Assembly: GCF_958295425.1 (NCBI RefSeq)
Contig: NC_081139.1
Coordinates: 17,648,388-17,712,387, forward strand
Direction: 5' to 3'
DNA length: 64,000 bases
Source of the DNA: Solea solea
Taxonomy: Eukaryota; Chordata; Actinopteri; Pleuronectiformes; Soleidae
Part shown: piece by piece, positions 23,046 through 37,560 of the stretch
Numbering within the stretch: the stretch's first letter is position 1
Layout: each line of letters begins with the position of its first letter
The notes under the pieces: generated by a model
Told to the model about the DNA's origin: nothing
What the model saw: only the letters and a program-made list of their open reading frames with translations
The model's database searches: none
Program-made: the position numbers and the translations under genes

Positions 23046-23688
23046 ACGCTTTTCCACTATGCAGTTGCAGCATGGCTCGGCACGGCTGGACTCTACTGTC
23101 TTTTTTTTTTTTTTTCGCTTTTCCATAAGTGATAGTACCTGGTACCTTTTTAGTACCTGCTCTGGCGAGGTTTCAAGCGAGCTGAGCTGATACTGAACGT
23201 GACATCGACAGCCTGCGGCCACTGATTGGCAGAGACTGTAATATCACTGGCAGAGTCATGAGCATGACGTCCGACACAGGAATCAAACCGAACAATGCCA
23301 AGCTTTAGATCAGTTAAAAATCCAGAAAATGTGTTAATCTCCATCATTTAGCAAGGAAATTCTAACATCTCAAAATTAACAGAGCAATCTGGTGTATTGA
23401 AAGCCGGCGATCGTGAGCCACATCACGACCCCTTTCCGCCATATTTCAGTTCAGACTTTGTCAGATGGAGTCTGTGCTCCGGTCATGCTGGAAGTACTGA
23501 ACAAATCTTTTTCTAATGATTCAGTACAGCTGAAAATCTTTTTTGCTGCGCTCATCACTAGTTTGTGTCACGCCGTTTTCGTGCAGCTGTGGTGTGACGA
23601 CTCCGCCCACGTTCAGGAGGTTCTAAATGACCCAAACCTTGTCGAGTCAAGCCTCGCCGTGCTATAACTGTACTGTGGAAAAACTGCA
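23046..23688 (+). mobile_element. hAT-like MITE, copy 3 (most complete)
   Basis: Terminal inverted repeats: ACGCTTTTCCACTATGCAGT at the left and, as complement at the right, GCAGTTTTTCCACAGTACAGT; internally GCATGGCTCGGCACGGC pairs with GCCGTGCTATAACTG. Interior blocks match copies at 8285-8708 (inverted) and 17165-17677. No transposase, so it needs a hAT transposase in trans. Confidence 0.7.
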
Positions 23689-26600
23689 AAAGTCAGCACT
23701 GAGTGCACCCCTAAACCAAGAACTCGCTTGAGCCAGGAACACTAGCTCTCCCTGAAAACATGCCTGTCGGTGGAAAAACTTGTGATTTTAGTTTAGACAA
23801 GGCTTGTTTAATGAAATCTGCAGTAGACACCAACAGTGATAGACATGGTGGGGCTATGGCTGCTTTTGTGTTCTGTGATGTAACTATTATTATTTTGTTT
23901 GGAAGCAAACTTCAGTTTCCAGTGGAAAAAGGCAACATACTGTAGAAAATTGTAGAATAAAGCTTAAATTTGATTACATGAGCTGATAAATGGCTACAAA
24001 TCTGCTTCTTCTGTGTCCTCACTGGTAGACACCTGTTCAGTAAGGAGTATATTAGTGCCTCAGCAACCTTTCCACTACAGGTAACTTTCTGTAACCCCAT
24101 ATAGCCATAAAAACACAATCTTTGACAAAAAGCTTTGATTAAAAGGACTGAACGCTGTAACAGACACTAGTTATTTATGTATGTGTTCAGTCATGCTCAG
24201 TATGTATATTTGCTACACCATTGCAAGCACTTAATTACGTGTCCACAGGCATATGCTAATGTTGGCGGACGCTGAAGCCACGCATCGTCCCGCGTGTCAT
24301 TTCTCACATTTATTTCTATGTCCAAGTGTTTTAGTTTCTGAGGCAAGACGACGTCAATCAAGGCTCACTTTGAGACCTCCTGCCACCAGCACTGTGAAAT
24401 ACACTGCAAAGTTGAATAGAGTGAACTTTAAAACTGAGTCATTTAATCATTTATACAATCTGAACTGTACTATGCATCATAATCCTTTCAGTACTGTATG
24501 TCATATCTTCTTCTCTGTAAAACTTGGTGCTGAGGAGTCTTTGAGTGAATCTGTGTGTGTTTGTGTGGGTGGATGAGGTGGGTTAAGCAGAAGGATTACT
24601 ATCAATTGATATTGTCTGTCTCATGGAGCCACACATAGATGGCCTTTGTTGTGTTAAAAAGCTTTGAAGGCGCCTTCATCCTCGCAAATTGAGTTTTGTC
24701 TGTGTCATTTAGCATAGGTCAGGAGCTTTAATCTCCCTGATCCCTCTTTCGCACTCTTTCTCTCAACAAGCAGTACACACGCGTTAATTGCAGCTACATT
24801 CTGCTTTGAATGCACTTGACGAATCCGAATGTGTCCTCCAGTGTTTGGTCTAATCTGACAGATTTTACTTTCGGAAATATTGTATTTGTCATCGTATCCT
24901 CCACACTATTCACCGGAGTAATACAAATTGCTGATCACAGTTCATGGTCAAAGATGACCGCCATAGCAACTGAATGTGTGAAACTACTGTTTATCCAACA
25001 GATGGAAACATTCCCACACAGACCGCCACTCACCCACACATCCACGATGTAAGACAAGAGATAAGTTCAAACACGCTCGGTCACGTTCGACTGTAAACAC
25101 TGAGGTAATGGAAGGTTCAAGGAACACGGGAGAAAGGTGAAAGTGTATGAATCAGACAAACTTCTGTGAGCTCAAAAGTACAGGGCACACATTGTGCCTG
25201 CATGTTTTTAAATCTTTTGAGAGCCGAGAACAGACTTCTCTCTTTATTAAGCTCCTTCCAAGAAAAGCTGCCACCCGAACCTCTGAGGAGATTCAACCGT
25301 GGCCGCAACAAAATGCCATGAATTTTTTATGCAGCCGTTGTATTATGGGGCTTCTTCTTATGTTCTGCCGCATCTCCCCATGCAGTCCTGACAGAGTGAG
25401 GCTCCCAGCCAGAGCAAACGTGCTGTAAGCTCACACCCTTGTTGTGTCAGGGGGATAATCAGACAGCAATGAACCTGATTTTCCTCCATAGTGATGCTCG
25501 GTCAAAGCCTTGTCGAGAAATGCAGTTGCTGTTTATCCTCCACCTTTACCACAATTCACAGTCATTTGCTGTGGAACCTACCGGAGGGGAGATGATAAAT
25601 CCCCCCCCCCCATGCTGAAATACCACGGCTGTCTCCCACATTACTCAGGTGACTGACAGCTACAATTGCCCGGCCAGCAAGACGAGCAGCAAGTGTCGAC
25701 AGACGCCCGAGTAGCTGTGAGGATGCTGTGCGGTGCCATGTTGCTGATGTTACAGAAGCAGCAGCAGCAATTTATGATTCGACTTTTTTTTTTTTTTTTT
25801 TCCTTTGCAGAATTTATTTTCGTGTTTTTTTTTATGTCACAAACAGAGCTGTCATTGCATCGCAGTTGAAAACTATAATTTTCTGTGGTTGCTTTTTCCT
25901 CCCGAGGAAGCTTCGATTATTTCAGGGATAACATAATGTCCAGGCTCTCGCCCAAGCACTGTTTCCTCATGTTGACTTTTGCATAGTCAACCTAGATGGG
26001 CTGATGGGTTTCGGTGACATTGCTTTTCAGTTTTTCCCCCCTTCTCTAATTGCTTGACTTTTAAAACACTAAAAGTGTTGCAATCCAGTAGTCCTTAAAG
26101 TAAAAATTAATATTTACAAAGCTGTCCTCAGATGTGTCATTTCCACATCAGTCAGGCAGAGAGATGCGGCACAGGGAATTTTATCAACAAATAGCTGATG
26201 GTCAGTGAAGCCTCATAATCACCTTCTTATAAAATCTGATTTTTCCACACAGTTTGTTTTTAGATTTGAGACACTGCAGGGCAGGGGAACAAGTGGTAAT
26301 TAAAAACATTAGCTTTTTCAGCACTTAATGAGGCTGCAGTGAACTCGTTAGTATGCATTTGCCTAATTACTCATCCACTGGGCAACATAAGCATTCATGT
26401 GCAGTCATGTCTCTGGTCACCTGGTAAATGGACGTAATGGAAGTTTCAATGGGGATACCTTAAGTGAATTGTGTGATTCTAAGCCAAAAAAGACAACTTT
26501 TTGCAAAATAATAATAATAAAAAAATTACTTTTAGAGTGTAATGGTGAATAAAAAATAAACAACTATATCCTAATATATTACTCTTTTATTTATTTTACT

Positions 26601-29600
26601 TAAATTAAATAAAATTAAAATTAAATTAATTAATTAACTTTTATTAAATTAAAATTAACTTATAATTTTCAATTTTACTACACCCTTCAATGGAAACACC
26701 TGCAAGTAGCAATTGTACTTTTTTTTTTTTTTTTAAGAAATATCGCTTTTATTTCACAAAAAAAAAAGGAATGGAAACAACTACTGTAAGCACTAGACGA
26801 GAGAATGAAGAAAAGAACATTTGGGCATCCTCTGAATTCCAGCTCGCAAATGCTCAATGTGATTTTGCCATATACTGTGATGTTTGCATCTGCCTTTGTT
26901 GTGCCTTGACCGACATCACGTAGGGTTGTGTAACTTTGGGCTGGTTCACTGAGAGCCTCAAGGTCCTAACAGAACTATAGAGCCTGAACAGAAACTGTGA
27001 TCAATGGGCTATTTACCACACAAAGGGAACTGCCTCACTCATTCTGGAGCCAAAACATGTTAGTGTATAGCATTCTCCTGGTATCTTTCACCAGTGAAGT
27101 AAATTGCAGATGCTGGAACAGCTGAATTGACAAAAACAACTCAGCCTTGCAAGAGAAAGAGAATATTGTTGATTGAGGGACAAGAGCAGGTGAAGGGGAG
27201 CAATAGAAAAAGAGATTAAACAATACCTCTCAGTGTACAGCCCGACGGAAATGAATAGAAGAAGAACAGTCAACCTTGGGTGGGAATTCACTCTGTGGAG
27301 AAAACGCAGAGACATGAAAGGCTTAAAAACAAAATACAGTTTATCTTTATTTTGTATTACTATTCAAATCAGGGTTATTTGTTGAAATTGGGATTTTTAC
27401 AGCTGTTAAAATGTGTCCTGCCACTTCTGCATCTCTTATGGCTCGGTGGTATTGTGTCAGCACAATTAGATTATAATTAGTAATATGTTAAACGATTGAA
27501 TTGCACTGATATCTGCATTGGCAGATACTTAAGTGGTGGTATCTTTATCAGTGCCAGACAGAAAAAAGTGGTGCCTTGGGTTGTCAGAAGGTGTTCTGGG
27601 AAACGGAAATTACTTACTGAGGTTATTTCACGATCCTTGAAAGTCTCATTCATTCAGTTTCCCTGCTGTGAACATTATGAGTTTATATTAAATACATTTC
27701 CCAACCAGGTATTGCCAATTAAAAAAATAAAACATTAGGACACAAGCTTCTCAGGACATTGGTGTTTAATCAGGGTTCAAAAGTCATATTTCTGCAGACC
27801 AGAAGACAACGGATGACAATGTTTTCTTGTTCCAGATAGAAACTATCAGACAGTTTCTCTTTCGTGTGGGTGTTTGCCTCCTGTGGGCGAGACAGTATAT
27901 AGAGTGGGAACAACACAAATTCATAATTTTGCTATAGTTCTTGACAATTGAGACAAATAACCTCAATATTTAGGTCGTACCAATAGGCACTGCACAGATA
28001 CGTGTCATTCATCAAGGGCTATCAGAGTTACTTTCGTCGTATTTGCTCTGTTACTTCAGCTGTCATCATTTTCACAGAAATGTGAGGCTCTTCCAGTGAA
28101 TGAGCTGCAGATCTCAGACCAGCTAATATATCACTCATATCACCGGATTCAATCTGCCGGAGAGGAAAGGCCCGAGACGACAAGGTTGATTCTTTTTTTT
28201 TTTTTTTAAAAGCCTGAAATTCGAAACCATGAATTATTCATTTGTAGCACTTTTATGTGTGAGAGGAGAGTTTCCCTATCATTCATAATCTGTACAGCTG
28301 TTGTAAAGTGACTCCATTGCTGTGGGCACTTAGTGGGGTTTCAAGTTGGCCGTTGAAATAACTGTTCAGTGCATGAAAAGTTACAGAAAAAAGACAGAGA
28401 TAATGCTATTTCCTAAAAGAAAATAGGTATATCAAGGCCAGTGATAATATTCTTATCATTGAGATTGTTATCTCCCTCTTTAAAATAAAAATAAATGCGT
28501 TTCTATCCCTTAGATAAGTCATCTTCAACCATTCAAGTGTACTACTGTGCTTATTTGAGTGTACTTGATGAATGAATTTATTGACTGAAGTGTGTCTACC
28601 TCCACTTTTTGGCTTGTGGTTAGTTGTTAGCATGTTGACGATCATTCTTAGTCTTCCTACCATCCGTCAACTTTAAAATATTCAATTATTTAAGCGGAGC
28701 ATAAGCTCAGTCTCCTCATCAGTCCAAGCAATTGCACCCCCGTCGTTCACCATGTTTTCATCACTGTAAGCCTTATTCTTCTTTGCACCTGCTTCTTCTG
28801 TTATTTTCAGTGACTTCAGAGTCTGGCAGTCATGTTTTAAAAATTCAAATGTCAGTGTTTCTCAATATCAAATCAACTAGTAGTAAAATCCAAAAATATT
28901 TGTTTTGTGGCATTGTCCGACTTGAGCGGTATAGTGGACCGGTTTGCGACACCGCTGACCGCAACCGTTTTGGGGCTATTTTGAATTAGGTGGTCCGTGA
29001 GTGTCTTTTTATGGGTTAAGTGGTCCTTGGTCTGAAAAAGTTTGAAAAACACTGGTCTAACACAATCATTCACTATATTCTAATGTCACGTTAGCATGTC
29101 GGCGAAGGTTCGCGGTCGGTCGGGTCATAGTGATCGTCTGGATTTAGCTGTGGGGAAGTGGACGTGCTTAAGTTAAGTTGAAGACATTTTCACCTCTCAT
29201 CCAAGAGGCCTCTTGAGTTCTGCAACTTCAGTAGTGAAAGCTGGAGTGAAGAAACTGAAACAATATTAGAATCTCTGTTATACAGCATATATAAAAATGT
29301 TTTTAATTATTTTTTGGACACGAGAAAGGACACAAACAAATGAAGAGTTATACTTTGTGATTCATATTCTGAATTAGCTCTGTATCACAATAGCATTACT
29401 TCAAAATAATAGCCAAAAAATAATCTGTTTCTAGTTAGTGAAATATTGATACAGTCATCATTCAATATCAACTATTTCCTCGTTTGTTTCTGACTTCACA
29501 ATAGGTCAAATCTCTATCACGCTGCATTCAAGGACAGAGATGATGTGGTTTTATTTCTGTTCAAGCTGTAAGTGTGTCATAGCAGAATGCTGCACACCCT

Positions 29601-31393
29601 TAGTGGTAAATGGGGAAGTAGGGAGAAGTTCAGGGGGAGCGGTGACAGAGTCAGTAAACACAACAACTTTATAAATGATCGCACAGCAGCTTTTAGCAGC
29701 AGTGTAATTTAACCCTGACCTCTGGACTCTCAAGTGTGATGCACTGGGACTTCAGACATAAATTTAGAATACACCCAGAGAGGTTACACACACATGCAAT
29801 GTGAGCGGATGCGAGTGAGGAAGATGGGAATAAAAAGGCAATAAAACTGCTTGCAGTAAAGTGAAGCTAAGAAACAAATGCCAGAATGTGATGGTGAAGA
29901 AGTAGACGACTAAAGTATTGAAGTCTCCGATCACGTATCATGTACAATATGATTGTCATTTATTATTGAAATGATGTCTTCTTTCAGTCTTGTAGCACGA
30001 CCTTATGGTCCAGTCCCTCTTCTGTCCGATGTCCTCGCATTGTTGGTGATGATTGTTTGGGTTGGGTACCACCGGTTGTCAGTCATCTGTCAGTCAAGTC
30101 GTGGTTATGAATTTAAGGCCATTGTGACCCTTGTAACGGACAAAAATAATCATGTGGTCTGACCTCTGCATTAGATGCATCGCAAGATGCTCTCGCTTTT
30201 ACGGCGGCATGTTTTAGGTCAGAAATATGGCTATGAGGGAACCAAAGCCTGAGGGTGTTTGTTGCTTGTTGTCGATAGTTAACTGCCGTAGCCAGCAGAG
30301 CAGTTTGCTGCTGGAGGAGAGGAACAGGGTGCACTGAGCTTCAGTCTTGAGCCTATAGCTGTAGAATGGGAAGATTCCTACATAAATACACAATCAAAAG
30401 CAGTGAGTGTAAAACAGCATTTTTGATTCAGTTTCTTTAAGTGGTAGCCTTGTTATTAAAATGATAGAAACTTGTACTTTTGAAATTTTAAATGTAGTAT
30501 TTTAAAGGTATTTCTGAGGCTGTTGCACAGCCCAGGTGTTCATTGATGTTATACTCGCAAGAAACAGGTGCAGAGAAGATTTGTTCATGTGTGAGGCTTA
30601 TTTATATTTCATAGTAAAGTCATTGGCAATGAAAATGGATTCTGGTGATGCACAAAATCACTGATGTGGTAGAGGAAAAAAGTGTAGTATAATGTTCTGT
30701 ATGAGCAGTTGTGAACTGATATAGGCTGGTATGAAAAGTATGATAACTCCTGGGCTGAAAATGAGTCCAACTGCAGCTCAGTATGAAGCACGCCATGTTT
30801 CCCAAATATAGGATAAAATGAGCCCAAATAAATTATTTTTAAAGTTCCCAGTTGTGTTTTAGTCATTGACAAGGACTTCAGACACTGGGTGTAGAATCCT
30901 AAGTATGATTACTGTATTTCAGGAGCAAAGACCTTGTGTTTCTGTGACAGGTAAAAAAAAAAAATGCTCTAGGTAGGTTAGCCTACTTTTTTTATATTGC
31001 AGATGTTATTCAGAAAGTTCTGTGGGCTGTGGTTTAGACTCGCTTTCCCATCTCACTGGAGTCGCCTCGTTAGGCACAAAGCCCTAAAAGGCAGACCGGG
31101 AGCCTAGCTAGATGAAGAGGGAATTAATGTGATTGATCCCTTTTAAATTAACAGCATGCAACGGCTTTAAAGTCAACTTTGTCAGCTCTAATTTATTTAT
31201 ATGAAAATGCCATTGATTATTTCATTTATTTCTTTAAGTCTCATGTAATTTCAAATTAAAATGTACTTAATCTGTGCAACACAATTTGACATTAGGGGAG
31301 ATACAGGCCTTGAACTAAATCCAGGTTGTAGAGTCTTCTTCGAGATGGTCTTCCACACAAACATCTGCTTTTACAAACCTTAATGAAGATGGA
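23689..31393. other. long gene-free stretch
   Basis: No coding exon recognised in either strand. It contains poly-T runs (about 25785-25801, 26719-26734, 28194-28207), an AT-only stretch (26505-26690), and a phrase near 28985-29058 (GGTCCTTGGTCTGAAAAAGTTTGAAAAACACTGG) that is the tail of a common fish repeat. The block 26240-26440, with CTAATTACTCATCC and ATGCATTTGC motifs, is a candidate conserved noncoding element. Confidence 0.45.
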
Positions 31394-31560
31394 TTTGCTG
31401 TGGCTCAGGAGGTAAAGCGGAATGTCCCCAATAGCTGAGATCAGTGGTTTGATCCCTGGTTCCTCCAGTTCCTGTGTTGAGGTGTCCTTGGACAAGATAG
31501 TCAAGGACTCTGCCATCAGAGTGTGAATGAAATGTGCTTTATGAAGAAGTCCAGCACTTA
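31394..31560 (+). mobile_element. tRNA-derived SINE (second family)
   Basis: A-box-like TGGCTCAGGAGG at 31401-31412 and B-box GGTTTGATCCC at 31446-31456, followed by GTCCTTGGACAAGATA and a tail with GTGTGAATGAAATGTGCTTTATGAAGAAGTCCAGCAC. This arrangement is typical of a common fish SINE. Confidence 0.8.
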
Positions 31561-31706
31561 TAATTCATTATGTTTCAATGTAGTTGATGCAGTGGCTGCA
31601 AATGTTATCCTGTTTGGGAAACGGGTTATTGCTTGTTGTGTCACTGTCTGGGATAGTGTAGCATGAGAACATTGCAGTATAACAAGGTTTCAGAGTAGCA
31701 CTTAGT

Positions 31707-31815
31707 CCATCCATCCATCCATTGTCTACCCTCACCCCTCGAGGGCCACTGGAGAGCCAATCCCAGCCGACACAGGGTGAAAAGCGGGGTGAACCCTGGA
31801 CAGGTCGCCAGTAGT
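31707..31815 (+). repeat. dispersed fish repeat starting with TCCATCCA
   Basis: CCATCCATCCATCCATTGTCTACC is followed by GAGGGCCACTGGAG, CAATCCCAGC and GGGTGAACCCTGGACAGGTCGCCAG, the start of the same dispersed family whose other end is seen at 57060-57190. Confidence 0.65.
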
Positions 31816-34800
31816 ATACTCACTTTATCAAATTTCCTCGGGTGCATTACCAACACTTCCCTGGTCTGGACAAGGGTTTTTCCACATTTCATAATTTTTC
31901 AACGAACTGAGATGAATTAAGTCAGATTTGGGATAGAGATGAGTGATCTTGGTCAAAATCAGAACAATAAAAACATGAAATCAAAAAAAACCTAAATATC
32001 ACATGAATGTTTGAAGCTGCAATGCGTAACCTTTGGTCATTTGTGTTGTTGTTGATGTCATTGTTCTGCTTCTGTTTGGTCTTCATGCACAGAGACGATG
32101 TTGCACTGTTTGTATGTGCACCGTTGTCAATGTTGCCGCCATTTTTTTGGACATAAAACATATCACTTCCTGTGTGCAGCATGCGAATGTCGCTGGGCGA
32201 CACACACACACACACTGAGAAACACAGTGAGATTTGTGTGGAGCTGATAGACTTAATCAGCATTGTGTGAACTCAATGGTTTGAATGTAAGAAACATTTG
32301 TTTGCAAGCTAAATATATACACTACAAATTGTATTCTATGTTTTTCCCAATTTGGAACCACAAGTGTGACTTTTACAGTCTTATCCTTTTGAATTTGGTG
32401 TCGCAGATAAAGTGAATGACTAGATCGGAGCTGGTTATTTTTGGCCGTGTTACATCTTGTTAACACCAAGTCAGAGGCAGAAGTGAATATAGGTTTACAC
32501 CTTTTCCCCCTTCTTCTATTTAGAATGATGTTCACACAGCCTCAGTCCACTCCTTAAGCAACAAACTGTATGTCTAACGTACACAAAGACCTTGAAAATG
32601 ATGTTGTGTTATCACAGTATCGGTACTTGGTTTTAAAGCTGTAGTCCTATCAGAACTGAACCAAAGTTGAGAGAGTACAAAAATAACTTCACCTGGACCC
32701 AAAGCAGTTCATGTAAGCTGGGCCTTTCATTCAGTCATCACCATGGTTATTGCTTCTTTTCTCTTGCTTGACATTGAAATGATTACATACATACTGTAAC
32801 TATATAGAAAGGTTTGCGTCAAGTATTCACACTCTTTCACAGCCAACATTCAAATAAACTCGGCGTCTTGGAGCCCTTTTCTTTAACGTCCACTTTTTTT
32901 TGAATGTGTTTCAAAGTGGATTCAGTTTTGTAGTTTTTCATCAACTTTTATTTATTTATTTATTAAAACCAACACATCTTGATTCATCGAGGAGCTCAAG
33001 ACTCGAGATTGGACTTTCCTTTTAATCTCCAATAAATGATGCACTTAAAATACAAATACAGTCCAAAGGAACAGTGTGGATTAAACTGAGAACATGTTTA
33101 AATTAGTCTCTGTAATTTATGCAGTAATATCCTTTTATTTAGAGTTTATTATCTAAACAGAGAAGAAGTCTCTTTTATATCTTTGTAAGCCAGAGTGTTT
33201 CAGCTCCTCATGCTCTAAGCACAGTTTATGGTTTGGACCGCAGTTCATCGAGAACAAATTGCATGTTTTGCCCTGTTTAATGTTCTTGAGTGATGTGTTG
33301 GTCATGGCCATTGAATTTTTTGGTTAATGGAACCTCTAAATCTCTCCCTCTCCCTCCCGTGCCTGACTCGCTTGGTCTCAGAAAGGTTCCATGGTTTTAT
33401 GTGCTCTGAGGTTTTGACATGACCAGTGCTGCTGTTTCAGCAATTCCACAGAGGTGGCTGGAATTTCATTTGTGCTCCTCACAACACAGCAAAATTACAT
33501 TTGAAGGGTCCAACACCATCATGTCTGTCCAAAAACACAGTGTTCTGATTACTCTGTGTAATCCAGACCTCTATGTCCAGCATTTCTACAGGGACAACCA
33601 GAGTTTCAATAAAACATGTACAGAGAGAGAGAGATATCCAAAGAAACCTCATGTATTCTCTCAACTCTACAGTGCACATAGGTTTCTATCAGCTTTGGCT
33701 TCAGTCAGCACTACTGATCTTAATGTTTCCAACATGTAACAGTTTTCAATTTTTATCAATCCATCATTTGGATAAAGTGAAAAATTGATTGAAAGAGGAA
33801 TAATATAAAATAGTAGCCATTGTATTGTCATTAAGCTCAATTGTGTAATTATTGTTTCCTTCTCCTCCTGACTCGTTTTTTCAGCACATTTGTGATGACA
33901 CAGTTCAAACAGGGGTCATTCATGGATGAAAAACAAAACAACACAACAAAAAAAACACCCCAGCGTGGACCAACCACTGGCAATATGAGGGGTTTTAATT
34001 GCCTTTTCTGTGGGTTATTCAGCTAAATTCATAAATTAGAGTATACAGTAATTTTAGTTTAGGTTTAGGTTAATATGGGGAAATTAGTTGAACGTATCAG
34101 ATGAAAACATTAACATTCATGTGTACACTCAAAAAACATTACAAGTGGTACACATTTGGAAAAAGTTCCTTTCACTAGTGCAGTGTTTCCAGAAATGTAC
34201 CTTTCGATGATGACAAAAAGAATTCAATCAAAAGAAGGAACAAATTTATACAGTTTTTACCCGCTGCACATACTATTTTTTTAATTTCAAAAAGTTATGT
34301 CTATTTCCGCTGTGTATGTTTGCAATGTTAGTCCATAAATTAGCTTCTTATTCATGCAAATAATCGATCAACATGGAATTATTGTGTTGTACCATTTGTG
34401 TGGGTACATTTCTGTACCATAGTATTGTGACGGTGCAACTTTTAGGTTATCGAATTGTACTTAAACTGGTACATTTTGATAAGGTGAAAAAAACGCTTGC
34501 TAATGGGCTTTTACTAATGGGTACAAAATTGTCTTTCAAAAAGGCCCCTAGCTACAACCCTATGAGGTTCACATTAGTACTTGAATGGGGTTCTACTTAT
34601 TGATCTACCTTCTAAACATCATTTTCATTATTAGCCTGCACATGTGTTTTTCTTCTCCTCAAATTATGAAAACCCAGATGCTCAACATTCATCCTCTAAT
34701 TGCTGGTTAGTTGTGTACACTGCATATGGTTAAGCAGAAAGTGTCTGCTGAGGTCGGTTGCCTGCTTTTGGAGGTTGTTGGAAGCTGTGAGACTCACAAA

Positions 34801-37164
34801 CCCATGAGAAGTTACTAATGAACACCTTATCATTCACTTTGGATTGGGGGATGGTATGCATTGTGTTGTGTTGAACTGCTCAGTTTTATTGCAAAACAAA
34901 CATGTTTGCAGTTACTGCTCCAATATTACAGTTCAAATCTTATTTTGTGCTACAGCAGTGGGAGTAGAGCTTTGATTCCCTCAGCTCTTCCTGTTTCTTT
35001 CTTCTCACTTGCACACTCACACAGACTTGACAGCCACTCGGTGCACTTTCCAGTACAGTTTTGCCATTCGGCCATTTATCCACACACATTCATACCGTGC
35101 ATTTACCTGTATTTTAATCACATATCACGTAAACACTGCCAGCACTGAGCAGAGGCACTTAGAGGTTCAATTCACTTTGCTGCACACAGTGAACCACTGG
35201 AGGATCCACTTGACCTCCTAAGCCCATTATCATGCCCCCAAAAAGTGTTAAAACAAAACGTGCGAGTTATGTGAAACAGTTTACCATAAAACTAAAACAA
35301 TATGGTAAAATAGGCTAAAATAACTGTCAGAGATTAAGCATTAGGTGGTAATGTCTGTGGCAGTCGTATGCCAGTTCACTCTTTAAGAGAAACAATTACC
35401 CATATTGAACAAATTCATACATTGTTTGTCATTCACACACTAAATAATTTTGTAGAATAGAGTTACATGTATAACTGAAGAAGAAACAGCAATGTTAAGA
35501 TTGAGAATATACTGTATTTTACTATTTAACTATGAAGAGATAGAAAGTGAAAAGATGAGGTGAATCGTCATGTGGCGTTTTTCAAGATTTTCACGAAGAT
35601 GTGTCAACTGTTTATAATGTTTCATATTTATTTTATTTTATTTATGGTTTATTTGACATGGACAGTGCACGTTAATAAACATACAATGTAAATGTGCCAG
35701 AATTAGCCAAAATGGCTATTTTACATCTGTTGTCCATGGACATTTGATGCAGATGTTTCAACAGTGATCTGAGATTTTATAAATGCAACTTTTGTTTCAC
35801 ATTTTACCATGAAACATTAAATAGAAATTACATGAGCCTGTTTGAAGAGCTGAAAAGTGCAGGCGCATGGTAAATTATGAACAATCAAGTTAGTGTAGTT
35901 TCCAAATATGACAAACAGGGCTGTGGCCTGCCTGACTAACTCAGTTAAGTAATGACAGCACTGACAAATTAACATTTGTTTATGCAGAACATTCAATTTT
36001 TGAAGAAGGCCTGGTCTTGAATTTCAATAAATTCCTGCTGCTGAAAAGTTTCCCAAACAATTTCTCAAAACACGCTGTTTATATCAGGGTTCTGTTTTCC
36101 TCAAGCACACTTCTTGCATCATACCTAAGATGCATGTTGAAAGAATCCTCTTTGGTGTAAAAATGCTTCATCAAGGAAAAACAAGTTAACCCTGATATGT
36201 TGTTCTGAAAACAAACGTTTTCATACACACACATACAGCATACAATGATCAGAACAAGTGGGCTTTTTGTGTTCAGAAGTACATATTTGTGACCTGCCTC
36301 TTTTTTTTTTTGCTTCATGAATTTTACAATTTATCTTCAGAAACGTGGCACTGCTTTTTTATATTCACCCTTATATGTTATTATAATCTATACAATGGTT
36401 ATTTCGGGTTAACCTTTGCATAAATCTCATTAGGGGAGGATATAGTCGCTTAGCACTGCCTTTTGTCACACTGTGTGACGGTTACATCTTTGTACTCCTC
36501 CTCCTTCATTGATGGACGATGCGCCTGAAATGGGCCCTAGTTGCTGACACAATGAATTGCAGTAAAAAAAGGTGTGATGCTAAATGAGTTGGTAGAAATC
36601 ATTATGAAGCCAATAGTGCTTCTGCTCATTTAATCATTGATATTTCAATTGTAGTGGAGTTGCCATTTGAGCCATCTAGTTAAGCCTGCTGAGTTTCACA
36701 GAATCTGATCACAGGTTTAATATGCCCTGAACAATTAATTCCCATTGTTATATTTAAAAGTTATTTTCCCTGTCACTACATGGTCGGGTATAGCATCACT
36801 GTTGTTTGGAAGTACCATCCCTGAATTAGTATTAAGCTTTCTAAAGTGCCTATAATCTCTTCCATTAGCCTTGTTACAACTTGTATTCCAAGAAAGATAT
36901 AGATTCTAGTCTCACTAACCACATTTGAGTAGCCAACATTGTTGTTCAGCAGTTCATTTGAAGGGTTTTTGCTTTTAATGCAGCAACAAAAAGGCCACAG
37001 AGGGACCTTCTACCTTTTTCTAACAGGATTTACATTGGCAACACGTTACAATTATGTATGTAATGTTAGAAATAATGGGAATGTTACAACTTTCCCCCCA
37101 TAACTTTTAAATTAAGCTTACGTAAAGCTTCTCATTTCACATGAACAACAATGCAAAGCGATTA
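31816..37164. other. unannotated stretch with repeat fragments
   Basis: No gene. About 32005-32215 reads like a dispersed fish repeat (CTGCAATGCGTAACCTTTGGTC start, ending in (CA)n at 32200-32213). About 34130-34600 is rich in GTAC motifs and probably a decayed element. 36590-36750 (ATTTAATCATTGATATTTCAATTG) may be a conserved noncoding element. Confidence 0.4.
35640..35752 (+). repeat. dispersed fish repeat
   Basis: GGACAGTGCACGTTAATAAACAT, AATGTGCCAGAATTAGCCA and CATCTGTTGTCCATGG occur in the order seen in a dispersed element common in teleost genomes. Confidence 0.55.
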
Positions 37165-37560
37165 AGGGGACAGTTCAGGTTTTTGTGGAGTATTGACACA
37201 TAGTCGGTGCTGAATGTGCTGAGCTCCCGGCTCAACCCCTGTCGCAGGAAGCCAGCTTAAGGCACTGACACTAGCTTTCACTGAAGACATAGCTGCAAGC
37301 AGGGACACAAGGAAATACATATTTATAAGGGAAGCACACTTGGTAAGATGATCTCTGCGGTTAAGTGTACAATATCTTATGTATGCGACTTCATCTCATC
37401 TCCATCGAACAGCCATTTCTGACTGGAAACTGAAAGTTGTGTTGCTCACTCGCCCACACCAAAGTCCAATCAGTAGTTTTACCTCACAGCACATACTAGT
37501 TGTTGATCTGCTAGTTTACCAATGTGACACAAACTGTGACAAATGAGGCAGCAGTACACT
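37165..37560 (+). repeat. dispersed repeat, copy A (related to 63025-63300)
   Basis: GGGGACAGTTCAGGTTTTTG and CTGACTGGAAACTGAAAGTTG..GCTCACTCG correspond in order to GGACACTTCAGTTTTCTTG and CAACTGGAAACTGAAATTTGCTCACTC at 63028-63226. This start is typical of a fish MITE family. Confidence 0.55.
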
